Assembly: GCF_051549785.1 (NCBI RefSeq)
Contig: NZ_CP189974.1
Span: 992,001 to 1,056,000, forward strand
DNA from: Caldatribacterium sp051549785
GTDB lineage: Bacteria > Atribacterota > Atribacteria > Atribacterales > Caldatribacteriaceae
DNA: 64,000 nucleotides
Direction: 5' to 3'
In this document: positions 13,542 through 22,799 of the stretch, one piece after another
How the letters are laid out: every line of letters begins with the position of its first letter
Numbering within the stretch: position 1 is the stretch's first letter
Notes under the pieces: model-generated
The model's input: the letters and a program-made list of their open reading frames with translations, nothing else
Databases searched by the model: none
Told to the model about the DNA's origin: nothing
Position numbers and translations under genes: made by a program

Positions 13542-15956
13542 TTACGGTATTCCCTCCACCTCAATCGACGTTACCTGTCCGCCCACAATCACGAAGGCCG
13601 AGCCGGTTGCCACCCCCGAGGCATTGCCCCGCAAACCCACAGAGATTTTGTTCAGGCCCTGTTGAGCTTCTACGGTGAAGCTCTTCCGCACAGTAGCGAC
13701 ATTTCCGGCTGCTTCAAGCTGTTGTAAAGCCACCGAAAGCTGAGCGAGACTGTACCCGGTGGTGATGAGGTCCACGATACTTCGGGCGTTCTGTGGAGTA
13801 AGTCCCCCTGCTGCAAGGAGCGCGAGGGACAGCACCTTGTCGAGGACGACCGGGCCGGTGAAAGCCGGGGAGATGGCGGTGCGGTAGAGGTTCCCGTTGA
13901 CTTCGCAGAAGAGCTCAAGCTCGGAGAAAGAGGCGAGGGCAAAGTTGTACGTTCCGCCCACGTATTTAACGGTGGGGGTTACGACAAGGGTTGTCGGGCG
14001 AGAAGTGCTCACCCAGATGGACTGCCCGGAGGTGGCGGTGGACCCGCCCACCCAGGCGTCGATATAAAAGGCAATGCCACCGGATTCTCTATTGGCCGAG
14101 GCTCTGCAGTCGGCATTACCGACTTTATGGGTCCACACCCGTGTGTCAGGGTAGGGGGGAGTGAAGGTTTGTCTGGTGGTGGGGAGGCATTCCCGGAAGG
14201 CACCCAGCGCGCCGTCTTCTTCATCGGTGGCCAGCCAGCGGTTGAAGATGAACCGGTACTTCTCCCCGGTGGCGACGTCCGTCACGGTGACGGACACCAC
14301 GTACCATCCCGGGGCAACGCCGCTCCCGTCGTGGCGGAGGTAGACCTGGCGGATGGCTCCCAGGTCTCCGACCTGGGAAGGAGAAATGGTGAAGGTATCC
14401 GTCTGGTTCCGCTCGAAGTCATTGCGCTGGGGGTTATCGAGGAGGAGTTCCTTCGATTTCCCCTTCTCCCCGTAGAGGGTGATGTAAACGTTGGCATCCG
14501 TTCCGGCACCCGTTTTGTCTCCGGTCACCACGGTAATCAGGTACCCGGCAAAAGGTGGGGGTGTGGCAAGGTCGGGGGGAGGGGTGACCTCCGTTAGAGG
14601 CTGGGGAGTAGATGTGGGAGTGGGTTGCGGCGTGTGGGTGGAGGTGGGCGTGTGGGTAGGAGTGGGCGTTGGTGTCGCCATAGCTTCTTTCCCGATGGTC
14701 AACTCATATTCCCCCGCGCCTTGCAGGCGAGAAACCCGTACGAACCACTCCCCGCTTTCCCCGGCAACATATTCCAGAGATTTTATGTTCCCTCTGGTTG
14801 CCACATTCCCCACACCGCTTGTCGAATCAGGAGGGTAGAGGGAGAGAGCAAAGGAAGCTCCTTGGGGGAAGGCGAGGGAGAGACGGATGGTTTGCCCTTT
14901 CTCCACCGGGAAACGGTACCAGTCAGTCGAGTCAGCGCTCTTCAAAAGTCCTTGCCAGGTTCCTTCCCCGATACGGAGGGCATCCCAGCGGTTGTTCCCG
15001 GCGTCTTGACTGCTTCCGGCATCGTTCTGGTTGGCAATCACAAGGGACAGGCTGTATTCCCCCGCCCCACGCAAGCGATATACCCGTACGAACCACTCCC
15101 CACTTTCCCCGGCCACGTATTCCAGGGACCTCGTGTTCCCCACTGTCACCACGTTCCCCACATTACTTGTTGAACCAGAAGGATAGAGAGAAAGGGAAAA
15201 CGAAGCGCTTTGAGGGAAGGCGAGGGAGAGGTTGATGATTTGCCCCTGTTCTGCCAGGAAGCGATACCAGTCAGCCGAGTCGATGGAGCCGTCACCGCGT
15301 CTGTATCCCAGGTCACCGCTTACCGTGCCCGGTGTAATCGCCACCGCGTTCTCTCTTCTTTCGGCATCCGGTTCGGCAAAGCCACTTCCGGCTCCCTCCT
15401 GGGTCTCCCCGCTCAAAAGGAGCGTGACGCTCTCCTTCCGGAAAGCCACATGGACGGTGGAAGAGCTTTTCCCAGAAAGGAACGGCCCAGGGTTCCGGTG
15501 AGCCCGTATCCAGAGGACCGAGGCACGTTCCAGGTGCTTCCGGGGGATGGTCACCCGACCCCGGCAGGTGTACCCCACCGGGTCATGAGGTGGCGAGACG
15601 TTCGGGAGAATGACTTCTTTCGTTCCCACAATGAGCCCTCCCTGTCTTCCCCGTGGGGGAATGCCGTAAGAGAGGAAGAAACGAGCATCAACCCCCCGGG
15701 GGCCATCGGCCCGGCTGGTGGCCAGAACCTCAAGGTCAAGCACCAGGTCTTCTGTCCCTTCGGGTATCCCCTCAAACACCCACTCGGCGACCTGACTGAA
15801 GAAAGGATCCCGTAGCCAGTACCATCCACTGATGAGGTCACCGTCTGAGGAAAATTCTGTAGCGGTTTTTTGGGTTTCTGCAGCGCAAAGCCCCCAAGCT
15901 CCCGCAAACACCACACAGAGGGTGAAAACAACCACCAGGAAACGAATTCGCGACAT
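13542..15956 (-). CDS. Large exported protein with two PPC domains and a PLAT-like domain
   Basis: The 804-residue product starts at ATG 15956 after AAGGAGGGGACAAG. Its signal peptide spans about residues 1-26. A novel ~170-residue N-terminal part is followed by two near-identical bacterial pre-peptidase C-terminal (PPC) domains (about 210-306 and 325-421), each with SADWYRF/STDWYRF, LSLAFPQ and YVAGESGEWFVRV. A Pro-Thr linker (425-470) precedes a PLAT/LH2-like domain (about 472-580; YLITVVTGDKTGAGTDANVY) and a ~220-residue tail. No protease or lipase domain is present, although PPC domains usually accompany them. It looks like a secreted binding or surface protein. It has its own promoter and no neighbours in the operon. 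Confidence 0.88.
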   Translation of the reverse strand: MSRIRFLVVVFTLCVVFAGAWGLCAAETQKTATEFSSDGDLISGWYWLRDPFFSQVAEWVFEGIPEGTEDLVLDLEVLATSRADGPRGVDARFFLSYGIPPRGRQGGLIVGTKEVILPNVSPPHDPVGYTCRGRVTIPRKHLERASVLWIRAHRNPGPFLSGKSSSTVHVAFRKESVTLLLSGETQEGAGSGFAEPDAERRENAVAITPGTVSGDLGYRRGDGSIDSADWYRFLAEQGQIINLSLAFPQSASFSLSLYPSGSTSNVGNVVTVGNTRSLEYVAGESGEWFVRVYRLRGAGEYSLSLVIANQNDAGSSQDAGNNRWDALRIGEGTWQGLLKSADSTDWYRFPVEKGQTIRLSLAFPQGASFALSLYPPDSTSGVGNVATRGNIKSLEYVAGESGEWFVRVSRLQGAGEYELTIGKEAMATPTPTPTHTPTSTHTPQPTPTSTPQPLTEVTPPPDLATPPPFAGYLITVVTGDKTGAGTDANVYITLYGEKGKSKELLLDNPQRNDFERNQTDTFTISPSQVGDLGAIRQVYLRHDGSGVAPGWYVVSVTVTDVATGEKYRFIFNRWLATDEEDGALGAFRECLPTTRQTFTPPYPDTRVWTHKVGNADCRASANRESGGIAFYIDAWVGGSTATSGQSIWVSTSRPTTLVVTPTVKYVGGTYNFALASFSELELFCEVNGNLYRTAISPAFTGPVVLDKVLSLALLAAGGLTPQNARSIVDLITTGYSLAQLSVALQQLEAAGNVATVRKSFTVEAQQGLNKISVGLRGNASGVATGSAFVIVGGQVTSIEVEGIP

Positions 15957-16262
15957 CTTGTCCCCTCCTTGCCAGGATACTTTCTCCATCCATTGTAGCA
16001 CGTACTCCCCAGGAATGTGTTCAGGACTGTCCTTGAGGAGAACGGAGAGGCAAAGGGTCCTTGAGGAGGCTATCCTCCGTAAAGAGGGAACATCCTGCGA
16101 GAAACAGGGGGGCCGGAAGACCGTGCTCAAAACCTTGGGATTCCTCCGGAACCGTTGCAGGCTCTCTATTCCCGGGAGGATGGAAAGGATTCCCATCACC
16201 CTGCCTGAACTTCAGGTATTCTCCGGGCTGAGACTTCCGGGTTACATGTCTTTGGGGAAAGA
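15957..16262. other. Upstream region of the PPC-PLAT gene with extended minus-10 promoter
   Basis: On the minus strand GTGCTACAAT (TACAAT at 15992-15997, with TG two bases before it) is an extended minus-10 about 36 bases before the start codon. The rest of the stretch, up to the chemoreceptor's terminator, has no coding or RNA signal. Confidence 0.5.
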
Positions 16263-16293
16263 GTGCCGCAAACGAGGCCCTCGTTTGCGGCAC
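16263..16293 (-). terminator. Terminator after the chemoreceptor gene
   Basis: A perfect 14-pair stem (GTGCCGCAAACGAG/CTCGTTTGCGGCAC) with a three-base loop lies seven bases past the stop codon. A TCTTTCCCC run follows on the minus strand. Confidence 0.8.
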
Positions 16294-16299
16294 CGAAAT

Positions 16300-18582
16300 T
16301 TACACCTGGAATCGGTCCACGGAATTCCTCAATTCTTCGGCCAGTCTGGCCAGGGCTTCCACAGCCGAGGTAATCTCCTCAAGGGAAGCGCTCTGCTCCT
16401 CGGTGGATGCGGAGACCTCTTCGCTTGAGGCGGCGTTCTCCTCAGCAATGGCGGCAAGAGAGGCCACCTGCTCGGCAATGGCGGCGATGTTCTCGGTGAT
16501 TGATGCCACAGCCCTGGCGATGTCCCCAAAGAAGCGGATGACCTCGTTCTGCACCCCCTCCACGTCCCTCCGGGTCCCCTCGAGGACATCCCGGGAGGCA
16601 CTGATCCGGGCAATGGCCTCCCGGACCTTTCCGATGGCGTTGATGATGTTCTGGAGCCCCCGGACCACGTTCTGGGCCTGGGAGACGCCTTCTGCCACCT
16701 CGGCGCTTGTCCGGTCCATGCGGTGCACGGCATCCTGGGTGTCCTTCTGGATTTCGGCGACGAGCTGAGCAATCTGCTGGGCCGCCTGGGCTGAGCCCTC
16801 GGCGAGCTTCCGCACCTCTTCGGCCACCACCGCAAAGCCTCTTCCGGCCTCTCCGGCTCTTGCGGCCTCAATCGCGGCATTGAGAGCAAGGAGGTTCGTC
16901 TGTTCCGCAATCCCGGTGATGACGTCCACAATCCGTCCAATCTCCTGGGAGCGGCCCTCGAGCTTAGCGATGCTCTGGCCCACCTCCTGGGAGATCTGGG
17001 CGATGCGTCCGATGTTCTCCACGAGGAGGCTCAAGGCCCCCCGGCCTTTCTCCGCCTCATCGGCAACGCTTCCACCCTCCCGCACCGCCTCCTCGATGTT
17101 CTTCGTGACCTCGGTAAGGGCTTCGGCGTTCTTCCTAATCCTTTCTCTGAGCGTCACCTCAAGGAGGTTGAGGTTCTTCTTCGAGAGTTCCTCGATGTTC
17201 TTCGCCTCATCGCTCACCTCATGGACCCTCTCGTTGAGCTTCTGGAGCTCCTCTCCCTGGCGGTTTGCTCCATCGGCAACCTGGGCAATGGTTTTGGCAA
17301 TCTCTTGGGTTGCCCGGGAGACCTCGCTTACCGAGGAGGTGAGCTCTTCGCTTGAGGCGGCAAGGGTGGAAGCGGTGTTGGTGATTCGGGAAATCGTGTC
17401 CTGCAAGTTCTGCACCATGGTGGAGAGCGCTCGGGCGAGCACCCCTACTTCATCGCGGCTGCGGACCTCTCGAACCTCCACCCGCAGGTCTCCCCGGGAC
17501 ACCTGTTCGGCCACCCTGGCCAGGACCTGTAAGGGGCGGCCAATAGCCCCGGAGACCACGAAGATGAGAAGCCCTACCGCAAGCGCTCCGGCGATTGCTA
17601 TGAGAATCGACCGGAGGAAATCCCGGTTGGCCTGGGCAAAGACTTCTTCCTGAGGAACCACCACGCTGGCAATCCAGGGTTCTCGGGTGTTCCCCACGAA
17701 AAAGGGTACGAAAGCCTTGAGGGTGTACTTTTTCAGGGCTTCGGAGTACTCCGTCCCGGTGTAGATTTCCCCCTTCTTCATTCGTTCCAGAATCACCGTT
17801 GCAGAGTTATCCTTCACCTCCCCCCATGGTTTTCCGATACGGTCTTTCTGGGGATGGGTGACTACGATACCCTTAGCCGACACCAGGCGCAGAAAGCCGC
17901 TCCCGAGAACCCTTTTGCTGCTGAACCGCTCGTTCAGGGTGTCAAGGGCGATGTCTACGCCGGCCACCCCCACCACCACCCCGTTTTTGCGGATGGGCAC
18001 CGAGCAGGTGGTCATGAGAGTCTTTTTCCCGGCGATTTCGTACTCGTAGGGCTCAAGGAGCACCTCGTTCCCGGAGTTTCGGGCTAAAAGGTAGTAGTCT
18101 CCGGCTCCCGGGGTTTCGTAATCCCGGAGGGGTTCTTCGGAGATTTTTCCCTGATCCCGGAAAAGGTGGGGGATGAAGCGACCGGTCGCATCGTGCCCTT
18201 CGGTTCCCCGGTATTTTTCATCCAGGCCGTCTAAGGCGTTGGGCTCAAAGCACGCCCACGTCCCTAAAAAATCCTCATGCTCTTCCAGGACTTTCCGTAA
18301 CATCCCCCTCAGGGCCTCCCGCCGGTACTCCTGCGGGATGGACTCAAAGGCTGAAAATGCTTGGGCCATAGTCCGGGCGGTGTTCATGGCCGCTTCCATA
18401 ATGGCATCGGCCTCACTGGCCAATTCCCTGGCAGTGGCCTCCATCACTGCCCGGGCGTTCTCGTAGGCACGGTTACGGCTTTGCAGGTTCTGCCACACCA
18501 CGATGCCTAAAAGGGCCGCAACCACCGGGATGAGGATGAAAACGAGCATCTTCCCCCGCACCGAGTGAAAACCCCGTACCAT
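16300..18582 (-). CDS. Methyl-accepting chemotaxis protein (dCache-HAMP-MCP)
   Basis: The 760-residue transmembrane receptor has a first membrane helix at about residues 8-28 (MLVFILIPVVAALLG). An extracytoplasmic double-Cache-like sensor follows (WACFEPNALDG, PRxxG-type GAGDYYLLAR, GVAGVDIALD). A second helix (ILIAIAGALAVGLLIFV) and a HAMP domain lead to the long helical signalling domain with the conserved hairpin GIAEQTNLLALNAAIEAARA then GRGFAVVAEEVRKLAE. Cache sensors often bind amino acids or carboxylates; the ligand is not predictable here. ATG 18582 sits after GGGGGGATGCACC. An extended minus-10 (TGCTACAAT, 18613-18618) lies upstream. It is monocistronic. Confidence 0.95.
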   Translation of the reverse strand: MVRGFHSVRGKMLVFILIPVVAALLGIVVWQNLQSRNRAYENARAVMEATARELASEADAIMEAAMNTARTMAQAFSAFESIPQEYRREALRGMLRKVLEEHEDFLGTWACFEPNALDGLDEKYRGTEGHDATGRFIPHLFRDQGKISEEPLRDYETPGAGDYYLLARNSGNEVLLEPYEYEIAGKKTLMTTCSVPIRKNGVVVGVAGVDIALDTLNERFSSKRVLGSGFLRLVSAKGIVVTHPQKDRIGKPWGEVKDNSATVILERMKKGEIYTGTEYSEALKKYTLKAFVPFFVGNTREPWIASVVVPQEEVFAQANRDFLRSILIAIAGALAVGLLIFVVSGAIGRPLQVLARVAEQVSRGDLRVEVREVRSRDEVGVLARALSTMVQNLQDTISRITNTASTLAASSEELTSSVSEVSRATQEIAKTIAQVADGANRQGEELQKLNERVHEVSDEAKNIEELSKKNLNLLEVTLRERIRKNAEALTEVTKNIEEAVREGGSVADEAEKGRGALSLLVENIGRIAQISQEVGQSIAKLEGRSQEIGRIVDVITGIAEQTNLLALNAAIEAARAGEAGRGFAVVAEEVRKLAEGSAQAAQQIAQLVAEIQKDTQDAVHRMDRTSAEVAEGVSQAQNVVRGLQNIINAIGKVREAIARISASRDVLEGTRRDVEGVQNEVIRFFGDIARAVASITENIAAIAEQVASLAAIAEENAASSEEVSASTEEQSASLEEITSAVEALARLAEELRNSVDRFQV

Positions 18583-18612
18583 GGTGCATCCCCCCAAGGT
18601 GTTTTTGCCACT

Positions 18613-18618
18613 ATTGTA
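18613..18618 (-). promoter_or_regulatory. Extended minus-10 for the chemoreceptor
   Basis: The minus strand reads TTGCTACAATAG 31 bases before the start codon. The same TGCTACAAT occurs before the genes starting at 15956 and 39586. Confidence 0.5.
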
Positions 18619-18807
18619 GCAAGGAAAATACAAATCGTTGCCAAACCGTTACAGGGATATTCCCCCTGACGCTCTTTTCTCCCTAACCTCGTCTTTCCTC
18701 TGAACGATTCCGGGAAAAATAAAAGGAAAAAGTGAATGACGAGAGGAGATTTGCACTGACCCAAGTGGTGTATACTGGAAAAAGCAGCACAGAGAGGAGG
18801 GGAGAGG

Positions 18808-21027
18808 ATGAAGCGTTTCCTTCTGGTTCTCTTGTTTTTCGTTCTGCTTCCCCTTCGCGTTGGAGGAGGGGCCTTCGCCCTGCCCTGGGAGCGTCTTGTG
18901 CTCATCGATGACCCTGAATTCGTGCGCCTTGTGGCCGTGCCAAACCCCGACCACCGCCTCTTCTGGGCCACAGACTACGTCCTTGAGGTGGAGGCCCGAA
19001 ATCCTGCACAACCGGTTGAGGTGTCGTACCTCATCCTTGCAGGGAGCGCCACTCCCGAAAAGCCTTCCCAGGGGGTGGAGGTCCGGGGGAACACCTTCAT
19101 CGCTGGGTGGGAAGAGGAGAAGCAGCTCTACTTCCACACCGAGGTGGGGGGATGGGCCCGCCCGGAATTCCAGGCCAACCCCCAGTACTTTCCTCTGCCG
19201 CACTACCGGACCTGTGTGCTCCTTCTTGCCCGCTACGAAAAGGTGTACCTCGTCTTCCTGCGGGAGAACGATGGGTACCTGACGTACCGGGTTTTCCGGG
19301 GAGGTCCTTTCACCGGGCTTGAGGTGGATGGTCTTGCCCGGGTGACAAGGGTAGGGGAGGAGTTTGAGGTTCGCTCTCTGGGTGGACCGGTGGAGGTGGG
19401 CCTCTGGGCAGAAGGAGCATACCTCCACGACGAGGTCGCCGGCTACGCCCGTCCTGAGTTCCAGGAGAATCCCAAACGGTACCGCATCCCCCACTACGGG
19501 ATGTTCTTCTTCCTCGTGGCCCGGTATGGGCGGATTGGGCTCATTGTGGGGAATGAGAACGACGGCTACCTTGGGGCTGTGACCTTCTCCGGTTCCCGTC
19601 TCCTTCAGGAGGAACGTCTCCCGGGTCTTGGGACCCTGCGGGGACTTGGGGGACCGGAGGTCGAGGTGCTGGCCTCAGAAGGTGTTCCGGTGGAGGTCTC
19701 CCACTTCTCCTTTGACGGCACCTGCTGGCAGCACGAAGTGGGGGGATGGGCCCGTCCGGAGTTTGAGCCGAATCCGCAGCGCTTTTCTCTGAAACACTAT
19801 ACTCCCGGATTCCTCATGCTCAGTCGGTACGAGGAGAGTGCTCTGTTTTGCTACAACGAGAACGACGGGCAGCTGGGCATTCTGCCCCTTGTGGGGGATG
19901 ACCCGGATCTCCAAGCGCAGGTAGTTGCTGCCCAGGGGGATTTTGGGTTTCGTCTGTTCTCAGAGCTTCTTGGAGAAGAGACGGGGAACGTTGCCCTCTC
20001 GCCCTTTGGCCTTTTTCTGCCTCTGGCTGTGGTCTGTGCTGGAGCCTGTGGAGAGACCCAGAAATCCATGGCCCTGGCCCTTGGCCTTACGGGTCTTGGG
20101 GTTCGGGAGGTCCAGGAAGGCCATGCGGGGCTTCTCAGACACCTTCACGAGGAAGACCCCGGGGTATCGCTCCATGCGGCCTATGCCCTCTGGGTTCAGG
20201 AGGGTTTGCCGGTGAAGGAAGAGTTCCTTTCAGAGAGCAGGATGTACTACGGCGCTGAGGTGGAGAACCTGGATTTTACCCGTCCCGAAGCCCTGGAGGT
20301 GGTGAACGGTTGGGTTCGGGAGCACACCAAAGGAACGATCGAGCAGATTCTCGAGCGCATCGACCCGGAAACCCTTGTGGTTGTCACCAGCGCGGTGTTC
20401 TTCCGGGGGGCCTGGACGGTGGCCTTCGAGAGAGACCGGACGGCTCCCGGCCCATTTGTCCTTCCCGGAGGGGGAACGAAGACCTGTCCGTTCATGACCC
20501 GGTCGGGAGTTTATCGGTACCTTGAGGGAGAGGATTTCCAGGCGGTGGCCATCCCCTACGGAAAAGAAGGGCGGTTCAGCATGTACCTCTTCCTCCCCGA
20601 CTTCGGTGTGGACCTTGAAGATTTCATCCGTTCCCTGAGCTGGGAACGCTGGGAAGACCTGGTGCAGAGGTTTCGAGAGCGGGAGGGGACAGTGAGCCTG
20701 CCAAGGTTTCGTCTTGCGTACGGTGCGAAGGAGCTCCGGAATATGCTGAGGCGTCTGGGGATGGGCCCTGCACTGGCTCCCGGAGCGGACTTCTGCAACC
20801 TCCTTGGGGGTGAGGCCTACATAAGTAGCGTTGTGCACCGGGCTTTTGTGGAGGTGAACGAGGAGGGGACCGAGGCCTCGGCGGCCTCGGCTGTGGTGGT
20901 GTCAAGGGGAATGGGTGAGCCCTTCACCATGGTGGTCAACCGCCCCTTCTTCTTCGCCATACGGGATGATAGGACAGGCACGCTCCTCTTTCTGGGTGCG
21001 GTTTTCGACCCGGAGGGTGAGGTCTGA
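18808..21027 (+). CDS. Exported serpin with a triplicated N-terminal domain
   Basis: The 739-residue protein begins with a signal peptide (about 1-25). Residues ~60-362 hold three ~95-residue repeats sharing EVxGxARPEFxxNP, then HY, RY and ENDG-x-L. Residues ~370-739 form a complete serpin, a suicide protease inhibitor. The reactive-loop hinge EEGTEASAASAVV (685-697) has the small residues needed for loop insertion, and NRPFFFAI follows the loop. By the usual spacing the scissile bond falls in SRGMGE, with Arg, Gly or Met flanking it. It is convergent with cbiQ, three bases apart. GATTTG-17-TATACT serves as promoter. The repeats may target the inhibitor to the envelope; I do not know this domain. 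Confidence 0.93.
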   Translation: MKRFLLVLLFFVLLPLRVGGGAFALPWERLVLIDDPEFVRLVAVPNPDHRLFWATDYVLEVEARNPAQPVEVSYLILAGSATPEKPSQGVEVRGNTFIAGWEEEKQLYFHTEVGGWARPEFQANPQYFPLPHYRTCVLLLARYEKVYLVFLRENDGYLTYRVFRGGPFTGLEVDGLARVTRVGEEFEVRSLGGPVEVGLWAEGAYLHDEVAGYARPEFQENPKRYRIPHYGMFFFLVARYGRIGLIVGNENDGYLGAVTFSGSRLLQEERLPGLGTLRGLGGPEVEVLASEGVPVEVSHFSFDGTCWQHEVGGWARPEFEPNPQRFSLKHYTPGFLMLSRYEESALFCYNENDGQLGILPLVGDDPDLQAQVVAAQGDFGFRLFSELLGEETGNVALSPFGLFLPLAVVCAGACGETQKSMALALGLTGLGVREVQEGHAGLLRHLHEEDPGVSLHAAYALWVQEGLPVKEEFLSESRMYYGAEVENLDFTRPEALEVVNGWVREHTKGTIEQILERIDPETLVVVTSAVFFRGAWTVAFERDRTAPGPFVLPGGGTKTCPFMTRSGVYRYLEGEDFQAVAIPYGKEGRFSMYLFLPDFGVDLEDFIRSLSWERWEDLVQRFREREGTVSLPRFRLAYGAKELRNMLRRLGMGPALAPGADFCNLLGGEAYISSVVHRAFVEVNEEGTEASAASAVVVSRGMGEPFTMVVNRPFFFAIRDDRTGTLLFLGAVFDPEGEV

Positions 21028-21029
21028 TA

Positions 21030-21731
21030 TCACGAAAGGAAGGCCACAGCGCAGCCCAAGCCGGCAATGTACGCCAGGATGACGGCAAGGCGCCTCCCCG
21101 AGAACGTGTACGGCTTCTCCCAGGAGAGGATGAAACCGGGGAAGAGGCGCGAGTCGAGAGCCTCTTTCGTCCTCTCGTAGTGGGTGAGAGCGTTCTTGAA
21201 AAGAAGGGCTCCAATCTTTCCGCTATTTCGGATGGCAAGGCGCCAGGTCCGGAATCCTCCCCGAAGGTTTATGGTCACCATAAGGCGGTGACATTCCTCT
21301 TCGAGGACAAGGATGAAGTGCTCCATACCCTGGGCGATGGCACAGAACTCCCGTAGCGCTTGGAAGCGCGAGAGGAAGAGGAAGATGTCTCCCGGAGGAG
21401 TGGTGAAGAGGAAGAAGGTCAGGGCGAAGGCTGAGAAAGCAGCACGGAGCACGACAAGGAGGATGAAACCTAGAGGGTATTCAAAGAGGAGGACCAGACT
21501 GGAACTGCCGACAAACCCCAGGAGGGTGAGGGTGTAACGCAGAACCCATCGCCAGGGAGTTCGGAAGAAGAGGTGGAGGGAAAGGAAGAGCCCAATGTTT
21601 GCGGCAAGGAGCGCGCCACTTCTTGAGAATCCCAGAAGGACGATGGGGAGGAACACAATGAGCATTTTCTCCCCCGGATGCATGGCGCGCCCCCGACTTT
21701 CACAGGCGAACATCACGACATGCCGGAACAT
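21030..21731 (-). CDS. cbiQ: ECF cobalt transporter T component CbiQ
   Basis: The 233-residue membrane protein has several hydrophobic helices and the T-component coupling helices near residues 150-200 (LMVTINLRGG then LALIFKNAL-like LLFKNALTHYERTKEAL), which link the substrate-binding CbiM/N to the ATPase. Its start codon overlaps the cbiN stop. It is the last gene of cbiMNQ. The expected ATPase gene cbiO does not follow; the serpin gene converges directly instead. Confidence 0.9.
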   Translation of the reverse strand: MFRHVVMFACESRGRAMHPGEKMLIVFLPIVLLGFSRSGALLAANIGLFLSLHLFFRTPWRWVLRYTLTLLGFVGSSSLVLLFEYPLGFILLVVLRAAFSAFALTFFLFTTPPGDIFLFLSRFQALREFCAIAQGMEHFILVLEEECHRLMVTINLRGGFRTWRLAIRNSGKIGALLFKNALTHYERTKEALDSRLFPGFILSWEKPYTFSGRRLAVILAYIAGLGCAVAFLS

Positions 21732-21997
21732 CAGCGTACGCTTCGCTTCCCGAGGATGTACCCGATGACGAGCCCTCCTGTAGCCGCCTGCAGGGCGAAC
21801 ATGAGGGTTTCAATTTCTCCTGAGGGGGGCTCCCAGAGAGGTCCAAACCAGGGGCTGAAATCCGGCGCAACTTCCTGGATGAGTACCTGGGCCTCTTCAT
21901 CGGCCCCTGCAAGGTCTCCCCGGTGCTGTCCAAGGCGAAGAGAAACGAAAAAGAGCGCCACGCAGCAGAGCAGAAGCACGAGAATCTTCCCCTTCAT
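21731..21997 (-). CDS. cbiN: ECF cobalt transporter component CbiN
   Basis: The 88-residue protein has two membrane helices at its ends and the CbiN signature between them (LAGADEEAQVLIQ, then PWFGPLWEPPSGEIE, then ALQAATGGLVIGY). CbiN inserts its extracellular loop into CbiM and is needed for Co2+ loading. It overlaps cbiM by four bases and cbiQ by one. Confidence 0.92.
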   Translation of the reverse strand: MKGKILVLLLCCVALFFVSLRLGQHRGDLAGADEEAQVLIQEVAPDFSPWFGPLWEPPSGEIETLMFALQAATGGLVIGYILGKRSVR

Positions 21998-22707
21998 GCT
22001 ATCCTCACCCCCAAGCGGGTGAGTTCAGCGCCCATTCGGGCCCGGAGGTATTCAAAAAGCGCCACGGTCAGGAGCCCCTCCATAACGGCCAAGGGAACCT
22101 GGGTGACGGCGAAAAGGGACACGAACCTGGCGAAGGAGAGGAGGAAAGACCGTCCCGGAAAGGCCAGGGCGAGCTGGAAAGAGGTGACCACATAGGTGGC
22201 AAGGTCAGCCGTGAAAGCGGCAAGGAAAACGGCTGGGGTCAGGCGATACCGTCGCAAAAGCTGGAACACCAGGAATCCCGCGAGGGGTCCTGCAATGCCC
22301 ATGGAGAGGACGTTGGCCCCCAAGGTGGTGATGCCCCCGTGGGCTAAAAGGAGCGCCTGGAAGAGGAGAACGAGAGACGAGAGGAAGGCAGTGACCACAG
22401 GACCAAAGAGGATGCTCGAGAGCCCTGTCCCTGTAGGGTGGGAGCAGGAACCGGTGACCGAGGGCAGTTTCAGGGCGGAGAGGAGGAAAATGTACGCTCC
22501 AGCCAAGGCGAGGAACATTCTGGCGTGAGGATCCCGCATCCTTCGCGCCTGCAGAAGCCCTAAGAGGACGAGAGGAGCGCTCAGGGCGAAGTACACTCCG
22601 CACCACAGGGGTGGCAGGAATCCCTCAGAGATGTGCATGGCGTACACTGGGGGAGTACAGCAGAGAAGGCCCACCGCACCGAAGAGAACCACAGAGAGAA
22701 CGCGCAT
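21994..22707 (-). CDS. cbiM: ECF cobalt transporter substrate-specific component CbiM
   Basis: The 237-residue protein has a cleavable signal sequence, so that MHISEGFLPP forms the new N-terminus, where His coordinates Co2+. Further family motifs are LPSVTGSCSHPTGTGL, FQALLLAHGGITTLGAN and the C-terminal helices. ATG 22707 after GGAGGTGGACC was chosen because the terminator of the riboswitch lies just upstream; a longer start at 22773 would fall within that hairpin. It imports cobalt for cobalamin. Transcription is controlled by the B12 riboswitch in its leader. Confidence 0.93.
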   Translation of the reverse strand: MRVLSVVLFGAVGLLCCTPPVYAMHISEGFLPPLWCGVYFALSAPLVLLGLLQARRMRDPHARMFLALAGAYIFLLSALKLPSVTGSCSHPTGTGLSSILFGPVVTAFLSSLVLLFQALLLAHGGITTLGANVLSMGIAGPLAGFLVFQLLRRYRLTPAVFLAAFTADLATYVVTSFQLALAFPGRSFLLSFARFVSLFAVTQVPLAVMEGLLTVALFEYLRARMGAELTRLGVRIA

Positions 22708-22731
22708 GAAGGTCCACCTCCTTTGAGGCAT

Positions 22732-22760
22732 AAAAAAATGCCCCTCCCGAAAGAGGGGCA
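22732..22760 (-). terminator. Riboswitch expression-platform terminator
   Basis: TGCCCCTC-TTTCGG-GAGGGGCA followed by seven T residues on the minus strand lies between the cobalamin aptamer and cbiM. It would end transcription when B12 is bound. Confidence 0.9.
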
Positions 22761-22799
22761 GTATCTTCGCCATTGCCCTTCCCTCCGAAGGGTTAGCAT

